Numbered from the stretch's first letter, positions 16,953-25,232 are shown. The stretch is DNA of 64,000 nt from Phycisphaeraceae bacterium (GCA_019636795.1 JAHBWW010000007.1:96896-160895), one strand, 5' to 3'. Numbers and translations are program-made. Notes: a model not told the origin generated them from the sequence alone.

Positions 16953-17504
16953 TCAACTGCCGAACTGCTTGCCCTGCTTGCGCTGAATGACTTCTTCCGC
17001 GTACTTGATGCCCTTGCCGTTGTAAGGCTCGGGCGGGCGCTTCGACCGCACCTTCGCGGCGAACTGCCCCACTGCCTGCTTGTCCGGGCCATTGATCGTG
17101 ATCAACTGCTTCTCGACCAAAACATTCACGCCGGTCGGAATGTCAACCATCACCGGACTTGCAAAGCCGACGCTGAGCTTGAGCGTCTTGCCCGCAATGG
17201 CAGCGTTCCAACCCACGCCCACGACGTCAAGCTTCTTCTCGTAACCTTTGGTGACGCCCACCACCATGTTCGCGAAGATCGCGCGCGTGGTGCCCCACAG
17301 TGCCTTGGTCAGGCGATCGTCAGCCTTCGACTCGTCGATCGAGACATTGATCGACTTGTTGCTGTCATCGACCGAGACCTTCACCTCGGGGCGATGCTCG
17401 AACTCGAGCTTGCCCTTCGGGCCTTCGATGTGCACAGTGCGACCCGCGAGCGAGACTTTCACGCCCGATGGGACTGCGACTGGTTTTTTTCCGATCCTCG
17501 ACAT
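16953..17504 (-). CDS. rplF: 50S ribosomal protein L6
   Basis: 183 residues: MSRIGKKPVAVPSGVKVSLA at the N-terminus, VEGPKG-type loop (HIEGPKGKLEF), NMVVGVTKGYEKKLDVVGVG and the C-terminal signature RPPEPYNGKGIKYAEEVIQR. It folds as two related domains and contacts 23S rRNA near the sarcin-ricin loop and the GTPase centre. Spacing to rpsH is 70 nt and to rplR 39 nt. Confidence 0.97.
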   Translation of the reverse strand: MSRIGKKPVAVPSGVKVSLAGRTVHIEGPKGKLEFEHRPEVKVSVDDSNKSINVSIDESKADDRLTKALWGTTRAIFANMVVGVTKGYEKKLDVVGVGWNAAIAGKTLKLSVGFASPVMVDIPTGVNVLVEKQLITINGPDKQAVGQFAAKVRSKRPPEPYNGKGIKYAEEVIQRKQGKQFGS

Positions 17505-17574
17505 GGTTCTATCCTCTTCTTCCGTCAGGATTCTGGCCCGACGAAATGCTTCTGCTTCCTGAGCCGCTCCTGCG

Positions 17575-17973
17575 TCAGATCACCGTGCACAGCAACTCGC
17601 CGCCGACCTTCTGGTCGCGACACTGACGATCGCTCAACACCCCGCTGCTCGTCGAGATGATCGAAATGCCCAGACCCTGGCGGATGTGGTGCAGGTCGTC
17701 GACCTTGCGATACACGCGGCAACCCGGGGTGCTCTCCCGCTTGATTTCGTGGAGAATCGTCTCTCCCCGAGGCCCATAGCGGAGCTTGATGTTGATCTTG
17801 CCCTGTCGCCCGTCATCGACGAGCTCGAAGTCTGTGATGTAGCCTTCGCCCTTGAGCGCTTCGGCGATGCCGCGACAGACCTTGGTGTTCAAGCACACAA
17901 CGGTCTTCTTGCGGTTCCGGGCCGCGTTGCGGACTCGGGTGAGCATATCAGCGATTGGATCATTCAGAGACAT
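17575..17973 (-). CDS. rpsH: 30S ribosomal protein S8
   Basis: 132 residues: MSLNDPIADMLTRVRNAARN at the N-terminus, GYITDFELVDDGRQGKINIK in the middle and a C-terminal half with GLGISIISTSSGVLSDRQ, the S8 rRNA-binding signature (GIxIxSTSxGVMxD), followed by VGGELLCTVI. In E. coli S8 represses the spc operon by binding its mRNA; whether this holds here is unknown. It sits in canonical order between rpsN and rplF. Confidence 0.97.
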   Translation of the reverse strand: MSLNDPIADMLTRVRNAARNRKKTVVCLNTKVCRGIAEALKGEGYITDFELVDDGRQGKINIKLRYGPRGETILHEIKRESTPGCRVYRKVDDLHHIRQGLGISIISTSSGVLSDRQCRDQKVGGELLCTVI

Positions 17974-18005
17974 TCTGCGTCCTCAGTGGTTCTTCGAGCC
18001 GCTTC

Positions 18006-18191
18006 TTACCACGATGCCTTGCGCATCCCCGGGATCTTGCCTTCCAAGGCCAGTTTCCTCAGCATGATGCGACTGATGCGGAACTTGCGATACACGCCCC
18101 GCGCACGGCCGGTCAGTTCGCATCGGCGAACAATGCGCGATGAATACTTCGGGGTACGCTTGCTCTTGGCGACTTGTGCCTTCGTGGTCAT
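18006..18191 (-). CDS. rpsN: 30S ribosomal protein S14, short form lacking zinc ligands
   Basis: 61 residues, the length of type Z S14. The ending [11 protein letters not shown] and [16 protein letters not shown] are typical. Type Z proteins normally hold one zinc with two CxxC pairs. Here the first pair is C-E-L-T and the second S-R-I-M, so three of four cysteines are missing. The protein thus combines the short architecture with a zinc-free site. It sits at the usual place between rplE and rpsH. Confidence 0.96.
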   Translation of the reverse strand: MTTKAQVAKSKRTPKYSSRIVRRCELTGRARGVYRKFRISRIMLRKLALEGKIPGMRKASW

Positions 18192-18243
18192 GAGTTCTTT
18201 GCCTTCTTCACTCTGCTGGTGTCTTTCTGAGAGAGGTCAACAA

Positions 18244-18894
18244 TCACCTCGACTTGCCGTCTTCGGGCTTGCGGAACGGCATCCCCAGTTCCGCCAGCAC
18301 GAACCGACTCATCTCCGGAGTCGAATTCTTGAAACAGACGTTGATGTTCATCCCGTGCGTGAATGTCACTTCCGCCATGTTGATCTCGGGGAACACGCCC
18401 TGCTCGTTGAGACCCATCGAGTAACTTCCCTGCCGGTCGAACGCCTTGTCGTTCAACCCGCGGAAGTCCTTGATGCGAGGCGTGGCCAGGTGAATCAGAC
18501 GATCGAGGAAGTGCCACATGCGTTCGCGACGCAGCGTCACCATGGCTGACGATTCGTACCCTTCGCGAACCTTGAAGTTCGAGACCGACTTCTTCGCATG
18601 CCGAATCACAGGCTTCTGGCCCGAGATCGCTGTCAGCGTGTCGATCACCGTGCTCTTGACGTTCGGCGGAAGCTTGGTCCCGTCGAGGTGACGCCCCATG
18701 TTGATGTTGATGACGACCTTGTCGATCTTCGGCATGGCCATCGCGTTGGCAACGCCGAACTTCTCCGACACTTTCGGCCGAACCGTCTGGTCGAACAGGG
18801 TCTTCATGCGCGGCGGACCCGAGACAACAAGCGCTGCCTTGGCTGACTCGCTGTCTGCTCCGCCCTTCTTGGGTTTGCTCTTTTCCTTGGCCAT
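18244..18894 (-). CDS. rplE: 50S ribosomal protein L5
   Basis: 216 residues against about 179 in E. coli, the extra length being mainly a charged N-terminal extension (MAKEKSKPKKGGADSESAKA). The core has IDKVVININMGRHLDGTKLP, ISGQKPVIRHAKKSVSNFKV, VTLRRERMWHFLDRLIHLA and IKDFRGLNDKAFDRQGSYSM. L5 binds 5S rRNA and contacts P-site tRNA and S13. The neighbours rplX and rpsN are in canonical order. Confidence 0.97.
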   Translation of the reverse strand: MAKEKSKPKKGGADSESAKAALVVSGPPRMKTLFDQTVRPKVSEKFGVANAMAMPKIDKVVININMGRHLDGTKLPPNVKSTVIDTLTAISGQKPVIRHAKKSVSNFKVREGYESSAMVTLRRERMWHFLDRLIHLATPRIKDFRGLNDKAFDRQGSYSMGLNEQGVFPEINMAEVTFTHGMNINVCFKNSTPEMSRFVLAELGMPFRKPEDGKSR

Positions 18895-18908
18895 GTGTTC
18901 TCTCGATC

Positions 18909-19268
18909 TCAGATCGTTTCAGTCTTTGACTTGTCGCCCTTGCGCTTGCGGGCGATGGTTGCGATGGGTTGTCCGCTGCGCACCGCGACGCGGACCTTCG
19001 AGCCATCCGAACGTTGTTCAAATCGCACACGCGTCGGCTTGCCGTCCACAACGGGGCTGACGTTGGAAATATGAATCGGTGCTTCCACCTGCACCACCGC
19101 GCCCTGCGGGCTGCGTTGTGTCGGGCGGATGTGCTTGGTGCGCAGGTTTACGCCCTTGACGATCACTGTCTCAGCCTTCGGGTTGACGCTCGACACTTCG
19201 CCCGTCTTGCCCTTTTCGGACCCCGCGGTGACGATGACCATGTCTCCGGCTCGCACGTGTCTTGCCAT
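18909..19268 (-). CDS. rplX: 50S ribosomal protein L24
   Basis: 119 residues with the KOW motif at the N-terminus (VRAGDMVIVTAGSEKGKTGE), then VNLRTKHIRPTQRSPQGAVV and VEAPIHISNVSPV, all typical of L24. L24 starts assembly of the 50S subunit and lies near the exit tunnel. It follows rplN by 1 nt, so translation is probably coupled. Confidence 0.97.
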   Translation of the reverse strand: MARHVRAGDMVIVTAGSEKGKTGEVSSVNPKAETVIVKGVNLRTKHIRPTQRSPQGAVVQVEAPIHISNVSPVVDGKPTRVRFEQRSDGSKVRVAVRSGQPIATIARKRKGDKSKTETI

Positions 19269-19269
19269 G

Positions 19270-19656
19270 TCAGATCACCTCCGTCGCGAGTGAAACAATC
19301 TTCATGTAGTTCCGGTCGCGCAGCTCGCGGGCAACAGCACCGAAAATGCGGGTCCCCTTCGGGTTCCCGTCGTCGTTGATCAGAACCACCGCATTCGAGT
19401 CAAAACGCACATACGACCCGTCGGCCCGTCGCGTCGCCTTGTTCGTGCGGACGATCACAGCTTTGGACATGTCGCCAGGCTTGATGTCCGCCCCGGGCAG
19501 GGCCTTCTTGATGCTCACGAGCACGCGATCACCGACGCCGGCAATCTTGCGCGTAAACCCGCCGCGACGGGTTGACCCGCCATACACACGGATCACGTAA
19601 GCGATTTTCGCTCCGGAGTTATCCGCGACATCACATCTCGATTCTTGCTGCAACAT
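19270..19656 (-). CDS. rplN: 50S ribosomal protein L14
   Basis: 128 residues: [40 protein letters not shown] and [20 protein letters not shown] are strong L14 signatures, with the C-terminal [21 protein letters not shown]14 forms inter-subunit bridge B8 and is the binding site of RsfS. The 70-nt gap to rpsQ is larger than most in the cluster. Confidence 0.97.
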   Translation of the reverse strand: MLQQESRCDVADNSGAKIAYVIRVYGGSTRRGGFTRKIAGVGDRVLVSIKKALPGADIKPGDMSKAVIVRTNKATRRADGSYVRFDSNAVVLINDDGNPKGTRIFGAVARELRDRNYMKIVSLATEVI

Positions 19657-19726
19657 GGCTCGACACGCCTCTTTTCAAGCGAGGATTCACGTCCCCGCGA
19701 TACAACCATTCATCTCGTGATCTCGA

Positions 19727-19996
19727 TCACTCGCCCGATCGCTTCTCTACAATCCGGACCAGTTTCCAGAACTTGGTCTTGCTCATCGGACGGCACGGTG
19801 CCACCTCAACCACATCCCCCGTGTGCGACTCGTTGTTCTCGTCGTGCACATGGAGAACGGTCCGGCGGCTGACGTACTTGCCGTACTTCGGGTGCGGGGC
19901 ACGAAAGTGAATAACAACTTTGCGCGTCTTGTCACGCGCGTCGGTTTCCACCACGCCCTGCCGGATTCCCTTGACTTGCTCGGCTTGTTTGCTCAT
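19727..19996 (-). CDS. rpsQ: 30S ribosomal protein S17
   Basis: 89 residues with the OB-fold family signature: GVVETDARDKTRKVVIHFRA, HPKYGKYVSRRTVLHVHDEN and GDVVEVAPCRPMSKTKFWKL. The ATG at 19996 was chosen over a GTG 6 nt upstream, since AAGGA lies 9 nt before it. S17 binds 16S rRNA early in assembly. Context is canonical (rpmC upstream, rplN downstream). Confidence 0.96.
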   Translation of the reverse strand: MSKQAEQVKGIRQGVVETDARDKTRKVVIHFRAPHPKYGKYVSRRTVLHVHDENNESHTGDVVEVAPCRPMSKTKFWKLVRIVEKRSGE

Positions 19997-20044
19997 CACC
20001 ACTGTTCCTTAGCCGGGGGGCGTCTGCACACCCCGCCGCTTGAC

Positions 20045-20248
20045 TTACTTGCTCTGGCCCGCCAACTCCCGCGAACGAATCTCAGTCAGAAGCCTCGCGA
20101 CATCGCGACGAACCTTCCCGATCGACGAGACGTCCTCGACCTTTTCCGTCACGCTCTGCGAACGCAAACGGAACAACTTCTCGCGCGACTTCTTGAGTTC
20201 AATCGCGATCTCTTCGTCTTTCAATGCTCGAACCTGCTCGCCATTCAT
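20045..20248 (-). CDS. rpmC: 50S ribosomal protein L29
   Basis: 67 residues, all helical: LKDEEIAIELKKSREKLFRL, then RSQSVTEKVEDVSSIGKVRR and DVARLLTEIRSREL, the L29 coiled-coil layout with the K/R-x-D-I-A-R-motif (KVRRDVARLLTEI). L29 lies at the tunnel exit and helps bind SRP and trigger factor. It follows rplP by 18 nt. Confidence 0.94.
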   Translation of the reverse strand: MNGEQVRALKDEEIAIELKKSREKLFRLRSQSVTEKVEDVSSIGKVRRDVARLLTEIRSRELAGQSK

Positions 20249-20266
20249 CGCACACTCCCAAAATCA

Positions 20267-20692
20267 TCAGACCGTCAGACGACGCTTCACGAACCGGCAA
20301 CGGATCGGCATCTTCATCGCCACACGCACCAACGCTTCCTTGGCACGTGGCTCCGAGACCCCCGCGATCTCGAAGAGCACCGTCCCGGGCTTGACACGCG
20401 CCGCCCAGTAATCCACTTCAGCCTTGCCCTTGCCCATGCGCGTTTCCAGCGGCTTCTTGCTCACGGGCTTGTCCGGGAACACCCGTATGAACAGCTTGCC
20501 CTCACGCTTGAGGAAGTGCTGAGCAGCAATACGCCCCGCCTCGATGCAGTTGCTCTTGAGCCAGCACTGATCGAGCGCCTGGAGGCCATAGTCCCCGAAC
20601 GCAACGTAGTTGCCCTTCGTCGCCTTGCGCTCACGCACGCGGCGAAACTCTTTGCGGTGTTTGACTCGCTTCGGAATCTTATAGGGAGGCAT
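20267..20692 (-). CDS. rplP: 50S ribosomal protein L16
   Basis: 141 residues. It begins [20 protein letters not shown] and has L16 signatures [40 protein letters not shown] and [21 protein letters not shown]16 supports the A-site tRNA position near the peptidyl transferase centre. It lies 29 nt after rpsC, as in the canonical S10 cluster. Confidence 0.97.
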   Translation of the reverse strand: MPPYKIPKRVKHRKEFRRVRERKATKGNYVAFGDYGLQALDQCWLKSNCIEAGRIAAQHFLKREGKLFIRVFPDKPVSKKPLETRMGKGKAEVDYWAARVKPGTVLFEIAGVSEPRAKEALVRVAMKMPIRCRFVKRRLTV

Positions 20693-20721
20693 CGTCTAAT
20701 TCCCTTTGATACTCGCTTGAC

Positions 20722-21423
20722 TCAACGACGACCGCGTGCCCTGGCCTGAGCCCCGGCAGCACGTGACTGTTCTTCTTCAACCTCGGGTGCATACTCACCC
20801 TTGTAAATCCACACCTTCACCCCGATCTGCCCGTACGCAGTCGAAGCCTCGGTAAATCCGTAATCGATGTTCGCCTGAAGCGTGCTCAGAGGCAGCGACC
20901 CGAGCCGAATATCCAGGTTGCGGCTCATTTCCGCACCGCCCAGTCGGCCACTGATCAGAATACGAACCCCACGCCCGCCCGCCTGCATCACCGCTTCGCC
21001 ACGACTCTTGACCACGCGGCGGAAACTCATCCGCTTCGACAACTGCTCGGCCACGCTCTCGGCAACCAGCTTCGCGTTCATGTCCGCATTCTTGATCTCG
21101 ATAATCGAAATCGAAACCTTGCGGCCCGTCATCAGCTGCAGCTCTTCCGTCATCCGATCGACTTCCGCACCCTTGGGCCCGATCACCAGACCAGGACGCG
21201 CCGTCTTGAGAATCACCTTGAGCTCTTCGCGCGTGCGCTCGATGAGAATGTCGCTCACCGCGGCGTTTGGCGGCGTGCGGTTCAGGCGATGATCCAGAAA
21301 TCGACGGATCTTCTCGTCCTCGATCAGAAGTTCGCCATACAACGCCTTGGGCGCGTACCAGCGGCTGCGGTGCGTTTCCGTCACCCCGAGCCTGAACCCA
21401 AATGGATGAGTCTTCTGTCCCAT
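20722..21423 (-). CDS. rpsC: 30S ribosomal protein S3
   Basis: 233 residues: MGQKTHPFGFRLGVTETHRS, a KH domain (VILKTARPGLVIGPKGAEVD with the VIGxxG loop), then the C-terminal domain MSFRRVVKSRGEAVMQAGGR and GEYAPEVEEEQSRAAG. S3 forms the mRNA entry channel with S4 and S5. The ATG overlaps the stop codon of rplV by one base, so translation is probably coupled. Confidence 0.97.
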   Translation of the reverse strand: MGQKTHPFGFRLGVTETHRSRWYAPKALYGELLIEDEKIRRFLDHRLNRTPPNAAVSDILIERTREELKVILKTARPGLVIGPKGAEVDRMTEELQLMTGRKVSISIIEIKNADMNAKLVAESVAEQLSKRMSFRRVVKSRGEAVMQAGGRGVRILISGRLGGAEMSRNLDIRLGSLPLSTLQANIDYGFTEASTAYGQIGVKVWIYKGEYAPEVEEEQSRAAGAQARARGRR

Positions 21424-21968
21424 CAGGAACGCTCCTCAACACTCACAGTAATGTGACTTGTTCTCTTGAGAATCTGGTGGGCACGCCCACGATCCTTCGG
21501 CCTGAACCGCTTGATGTGCGGCCCTTCATCCACGCGACTCTCCGCAACGATCAACGCATTGGGATCGATCCCCGCCATCTCGGCATCCGAGCGGGCCGCG
21601 TCCAGTGCCTTGCGAATGTTCACCGCTGCCCGCTTGGAACTGAACATCAGCATGTTCTGGGCATCGACGAAACTCTTGCCACGAATCATGTCGGCCACCA
21701 GTTGGGCCTTGCGCGGGCTCCCACGGTGGTGACGAACCTGGCTGGTGAACCGCGTGATATCGCTCAGATCACACCCGAGCATCGCCGCGATCTTCTCGAT
21801 GTCTGTCTTCGTGCATTTCGGGTGGTCGCTGCCGCGGACCCAGTTGCGAGCCGCTGCCAGAGCGCGCGGTCCGGAAAGCCCCGGTCGCTCGATGGCCTGG
21901 GCCAACTGCTCGATGCTCTGCCCGCTTGCGGCCAGACGTTGCTTGAGTTTTTCGTGTCGAATCTTCAC
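21423..21968 (-). CDS. rplV: 50S ribosomal protein L22 with an N-terminal helix-turn-helix-like domain
   Basis: 181 residues against about 110 in E. coli. Residues from about 78 on are L22: VRHHRGSPRKAQLVADMIRG, FSSKRAAVNIRKALDAARSD, VDEGPHIKRFRPKDRGRAHQ and HITVSVEE. The first 75 residues are extra and read like an XRE/Cro helix-turn-helix: LKQRLAASGQSIEQLAQAI, then after a 20-residue insertion TDIEKIAAMLGCDLSDITRF, the usual C-terminal XRE helix pair. No other start fits, and the frame is continuous. L22 lines the exit tunnel; the function of the extra domain is unknown. Confidence 0.94.
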   Translation of the reverse strand: MKIRHEKLKQRLAASGQSIEQLAQAIERPGLSGPRALAAARNWVRGSDHPKCTKTDIEKIAAMLGCDLSDITRFTSQVRHHRGSPRKAQLVADMIRGKSFVDAQNMLMFSSKRAAVNIRKALDAARSDAEMAGIDPNALIVAESRVDEGPHIKRFRPKDRGRAHQILKRTSHITVSVEERS

Positions 21969-21999
21969 CGATCACTCCCGAAGGATCCCCGCACGCCAA

Positions 22000-22284
22000 T
22001 CAGCGCCCGGATTTGATCCCTTCCTTCTTGTTCGTGTGTCCGCGGAACGTGCGCGTCAGCGCGAACTCGCCCAACTTGTGCCCAACCATGTCCTCTGTCA
22101 CAAACACATCCATGAACACCCGCCCGTTGTGCACCTGAAACGTCTGGCCCACAAACTCCGGCACAATCGTGCACGCGCGGGCCCACGTCTTGATCGGCTC
22201 GCGACGACCCTGCTGCCGCTGCCGCTCAACCTTCATGTACAACTTCTCGTCGACGTACGGACCTTTTTTCAGACTGCGTCCCAT
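22000..22284 (-). CDS. rpsS: 30S ribosomal protein S19
   Basis: 94 residues with full family similarity: [60 protein letters not shown] and [20 protein letters not shown]19 pairs with S13 in the 30S head near the A site. It lies 26 nt after rplB and 31 nt before rplV. Confidence 0.97.
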   Translation of the reverse strand: MGRSLKKGPYVDEKLYMKVERQRQQGRREPIKTWARACTIVPEFVGQTFQVHNGRVFMDVFVTEDMVGHKLGEFALTRTFRGHTNKKEGIKSGR

Positions 22285-22310
22285 TGATGCGTCCTCATTC
22301 CTTCACGAAC

Positions 22311-23168
22311 TTACCGCTTCTGCCCGTACCGCTTGCTCTTGCGACGACGGATGATCAAATCCTGCGAGTGCTGCTTCCGGTTACGCGTGCCGCCGCCCTT
22401 GGCCTCGACACCCGACGGACTCACCGGAGGACGGCCGCTCTTGCTCCGACCCTCACCACCACCCAGCGGGTGAGCATGGTGGCTCATTGCAACGCCGCGA
22501 ACCTTCGGCCGGCGCCCAAGCTTCCGATTCAAACCCGCCTTGCCCAGGCGACGATTCTGATGGTCTGTATTACCGACCTGCCCGATCACCGCTCGGCAAT
22601 CGATCGGCACACGACGAATTTCGCCCGAAGGCAGCACCAGAGTCGCGTATCGGCCTTCCTTGTTGGTCAACCTGGCCGATGAACCCGCCGAGCGACAGAT
22701 CTGCCCGCCACGCCCAGGCTCAAGCTCCACACAGTGAACGCTCAGACCCGTCGGGATATAGCGCAGAGGCATGAAGTTTCCAACCTGAGGCTCCGCAGCT
22801 TCGGTCGATGACGAAATCACCTTCATGCCGTCCTTGAGCCCGATCGGTGCGATGATATAGCGCTTGATCCCATCGGCATACTCGATCAGCGCAATGTGGC
22901 TCGAACGATTGGGATCGTACTCGATTCCAACCACCGTACCCTCGATCCCGTCGCGATCGCCCCGGCGGAAGTCGATCATGCGATACATGCGCTTCACGCC
23001 GCCGCCACGACCACGCACGGTGATCTTGCCGTGATGGTTGCGGCCGCCCTTGCTCGGCTTCGGACGCAAAAGACCCTTCTCGGGCGTCTTCTTCGTCACT
23101 TCTTCGTGCATGTTCACCGACGCATTGCGACGGCCAGCACTTGTCGGTTTGTATACGCGAATCGACAT
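22311..23168 (-). CDS. rplB: 50S ribosomal protein L2
   Basis: 285 residues: MSIRVYKPTSAGRRNASVNM, HHGKITVRGRGGGVKRMYRM, EYDPNRSSHIALIEYADGIK, and the C-terminal peptidyl-transferase loop GVAMSHHAHPLGGGEGRSKS. The region matching the E. coli His229 loop reads MSHHAHPLGGGEG, where NPVDHPHGGGEG is usual, so the D/N-P-V part differs but the histidine before P-x-GGGEG is kept. It is in canonical order between rplW and rpsS. Confidence 0.97.
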   Translation of the reverse strand: MSIRVYKPTSAGRRNASVNMHEEVTKKTPEKGLLRPKPSKGGRNHHGKITVRGRGGGVKRMYRMIDFRRGDRDGIEGTVVGIEYDPNRSSHIALIEYADGIKRYIIAPIGLKDGMKVISSSTEAAEPQVGNFMPLRYIPTGLSVHCVELEPGRGGQICRSAGSSARLTNKEGRYATLVLPSGEIRRVPIDCRAVIGQVGNTDHQNRRLGKAGLNRKLGRRPKVRGVAMSHHAHPLGGGEGRSKSGRPPVSPSGVEAKGGGTRNRKQHSQDLIIRRRKSKRYGQKR

Positions 23169-23180
23169 CTTCGACCTTCC

Positions 23181-23459
23181 TTAGAACAACTCGATCACGT
23201 CGCCCTCACGAAGCTTGACCGTGGCCTTCTTCGTCGGGGACGGCTTGACATATCCGAACTTCGTTCGACGCAGCGCGCTCTTGCGCACCTGTGTCTGTAC
23301 CGCTTCAACCTTCACGCCATACAGCGACTCGATCGCCGCCTTGATATCCGTCTTGGATGCACGCCGATCCACCTCAAACGTGTAGTGGTTCTGCTCCATC
23401 CCTGCCGTGCTCTTCTCGGTCAGCAGCGGACGCTTGATGTAGTACGAGAGTTCCATCAC
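23181..23459 (-). CDS. rplW: 50S ribosomal protein L23
   Basis: 92 residues: IKRPLLTEKSTAGMEQNHYT, FEVDRRASKTDIKAAIESLY and GVKVEAVQTQVRKSALRRTK are L23 signatures, with the short C-terminus KATVKLREGDVIELF. L23 at the tunnel exit is the docking site of trigger factor and SRP. Its start overlaps the rplD stop by 4 nt, so the two are translationally coupled. Confidence 0.96.
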   Translation of the reverse strand: MMELSYYIKRPLLTEKSTAGMEQNHYTFEVDRRASKTDIKAAIESLYGVKVEAVQTQVRKSALRRTKFGYVKPSPTKKATVKLREGDVIELF

Positions 23460-24163
23460 GCGGCCTCCTCGCCACCAGCAGCCTGGCGGCCCATCGGCTC
23501 AACCTTGGCCGACTTGTCAATCTGCGACGACGGACCACTCAGCCACGCCTGAAGATCGCCCTTGTCGATCACCAGGAACCGGTGATTGAGCATCTCGAAG
23601 CAGTTCAACTCGTCGGCCCGGCACAGCGAAACGGTTTCGACATTTCGCCCGCTCAGCCTCGCGTTGCGGCTCTTGTCCGCATCCGGAGACAACGCCACCA
23701 ACGCCTTCTTGTCAATCCCCAGGTTCGCAAGCAGCGACACAAAGTCCTTCGTGCGAGGCGTCGCGAACGACAACCCATCGATCACACGCACTTCGTTGTC
23801 GAGCAGCTTCGAGAGCAGCGCATTGCGATTCGCCTTACGCCGCATCTTCTTGGGCATGTCAAGCCGGTAGTCGTCGCGCGCCCGCTTCTTGGCAAAGGCA
23901 TGGCCACCACCACGGAAGTGCGGGACCTTCTTGTTGCCGTGTCGTGCGCGACCCGTGCCCTTCTGGCGGTACATCTTGCGGTTTGAGCCGCTGACTTCCG
24001 CCCGGGTCAGGGTTCGTGCAGACCCCTGCCGCAGGTTCGCGTGATATCGAACATATGCCTGCTTGATCAGCGCCGGATTGACCGTGCCGCCAAGGGCTGA
24101 CTCATCGATCGACATTGTGCCGACCGAAGTGCCGTTCATGTTGTAGACGGGGACATCAATCAT
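23456..24163 (-). CDS. rplD: 50S ribosomal protein L4
   Basis: 235 residues from ATG 24163: MIDVPVYNMNGTSVGTMSID, then the L4 signature VSGSNRKMYRQKGTGRARHG, followed by VPHFRGGGHAFAKKRARDDY and the C-terminal NVETVSLCRADELNCFEML. The last 25 residues (SQIDKSAKVEPMGRQAAGGE) are an extension. In E. coli L4 represses its own S10 operon. Here a 245-nt non-coding spacer precedes the gene. An in-frame start 39 nt further upstream is less family-like. Confidence 0.96.
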   Translation of the reverse strand: MIDVPVYNMNGTSVGTMSIDESALGGTVNPALIKQAYVRYHANLRQGSARTLTRAEVSGSNRKMYRQKGTGRARHGNKKVPHFRGGGHAFAKKRARDDYRLDMPKKMRRKANRNALLSKLLDNEVRVIDGLSFATPRTKDFVSLLANLGIDKKALVALSPDADKSRNARLSGRNVETVSLCRADELNCFEMLNHRFLVIDKGDLQAWLSGPSSQIDKSAKVEPMGRQAAGGEEAA

Positions 24164-24408
24164 GTCTTTCCTCGCCCAGCGCCTTTGTTCACCCGGCCAC
24201 AATTGACCGGGAGACTATTGCTTCGCCTATTCGTCCTGAACGCTCTTGTCGGTCTCCCGACCCCAGGCGTTTCGCCCGGTGCGCCAGCCCGAAATCGACT
24301 CGGCTGCTCCACGCCCCACAAGGGGGCACACACTTGTCTTCGTCCGGCGGTTTCCTTTCGGACCTTCCGGACAACACGGCGAGAAACCGCTTCTCACCGC
24401 GTCTCAAA
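24164..24408 (-). other. unusually long spacer inside the S10 cluster (rplC-rplD)
   Basis: 245 nt between two genes that are nearly always adjacent. Inverted repeats are visible: a 7-nt pair GGGAGAC/GTCTCCC (near 24210 and 24253) and an 8-nt pair GCGGTTTC/GAAACCGC (near 24347 and 24384). A 72-codon frame on the minus strand lacks any family-like feature and I do not call it. A structured regulatory leader for rplD is possible but unproven. Confidence 0.45.
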
Positions 24409-25092
24409 TCACTTCCCAGCCGTCTTGCCCTGCTTGCTTGTATTCAGGCGCACGGCATTGCGAACTTGCACAATACTCTTGTTCGGACCCGGCACCGGCC
24501 CCTTGACCAGCAGCAAATTCCGATCCTTGTCAATACGAACCACATCGAGGCTGCGAACCGTGACGCGCTCGTCACCCAAGCGCCCCGACATTCTCTTGCC
24601 CTTCTTCAACTTGCCCGAAAAACCGCGGTTGGTCGCGTGCCCGCCGATCGACCCCGGCGAACGGTGCTTGCGCTCCACGCCGTGCGATGCCTGCTGACCC
24701 TTGAACCCGTACCGCTTCATCACACCCGCGAAGCCTTTACCCTTGCTGTTGGCAATGACGTCGACGTATCCGATCCCTTCAATCGCCTCGATCCCGAGTG
24801 TCTGCCCGAGCTCGAACTTCGAAGCCTCTTCCTCGGTGCAGCGGAACTCCGCATGCCGCCGAAGAGGATCTGCACCCGCCTTGGCATCGTGCCCGATCAT
24901 CGGGATCGTCGAGTTGCGAGCCTTCATCGCTCCATACCCGATCTGCACAGCCGAATAGCCGTCCTTCTCGTTCGTCCGGATCTGCGTGACGACGCACGGA
25001 CCAAGTTCGATCACGGTCACCGGCACACTCTTGCCGTCCTCCGTGAACACACGGGTCATTCCCAACTTGGTTCCCATCAGCATCACTGACAT
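24409..25092 (-). CDS. rplC: 50S ribosomal protein L3
   Basis: 227 residues: MLMGTKLGMTRVFTEDGKSV, YVDVIANSKGKGFAGVMKRY, GFKGQQASHGVERKHRSPGS and IGGHATNRGFSGKLKKGKRM are L3 signatures; the W-finger loop and the conserved glutamine region (GQQASHG) are present. L3 nucleates 50S assembly near the peptidyl transferase centre. It is flanked by unusual spacers: 146 nt after rpsJ (with a terminator-like hairpin) and 245 nt before rplD. Confidence 0.97.
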   Translation of the reverse strand: MSVMLMGTKLGMTRVFTEDGKSVPVTVIELGPCVVTQIRTNEKDGYSAVQIGYGAMKARNSTIPMIGHDAKAGADPLRRHAEFRCTEEEASKFELGQTLGIEAIEGIGYVDVIANSKGKGFAGVMKRYGFKGQQASHGVERKHRSPGSIGGHATNRGFSGKLKKGKRMSGRLGDERVTVRSLDVVRIDKDRNLLLVKGPVPGPNKSIVQVRNAVRLNTSKQGKTAGK

Positions 25093-25196
25093 CGTCGAAT
25101 CCTTCGCCTCATCCGAGGCCGCTTCATGCTCGCAGTGCGTTCAAACGCAAAGCCGCAGAGGAAGTCTTGCTGTCGGGGTCAGGACCATCCCGCCCC

Positions 25197-25232
25197 AAAG
25201 AAAAGGCCGCTCCCTTCGAGAGGCAAGCGGCC
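25197..25232 (-). terminator. terminator- or attenuator-like hairpin between rpsJ and rplC
   Basis: On the minus strand, 7 nt past the rpsJ stop: outer stem GGCCGCT/AGCGGCC (25226-25232 with 25205-25211), inner stem of 3-4 bp, then TTTTCTTT. It fits a rho-independent terminator, yet the remaining cluster lies downstream, so it would act as partial terminator or attenuator. Confidence 0.6.

Noticed and set aside
24189..24407. 72-codon minus-strand frame in the rplC-rplD spacer
   Set aside because: No conserved features and no good ribosome-binding site; I treat the spacer as non-coding.
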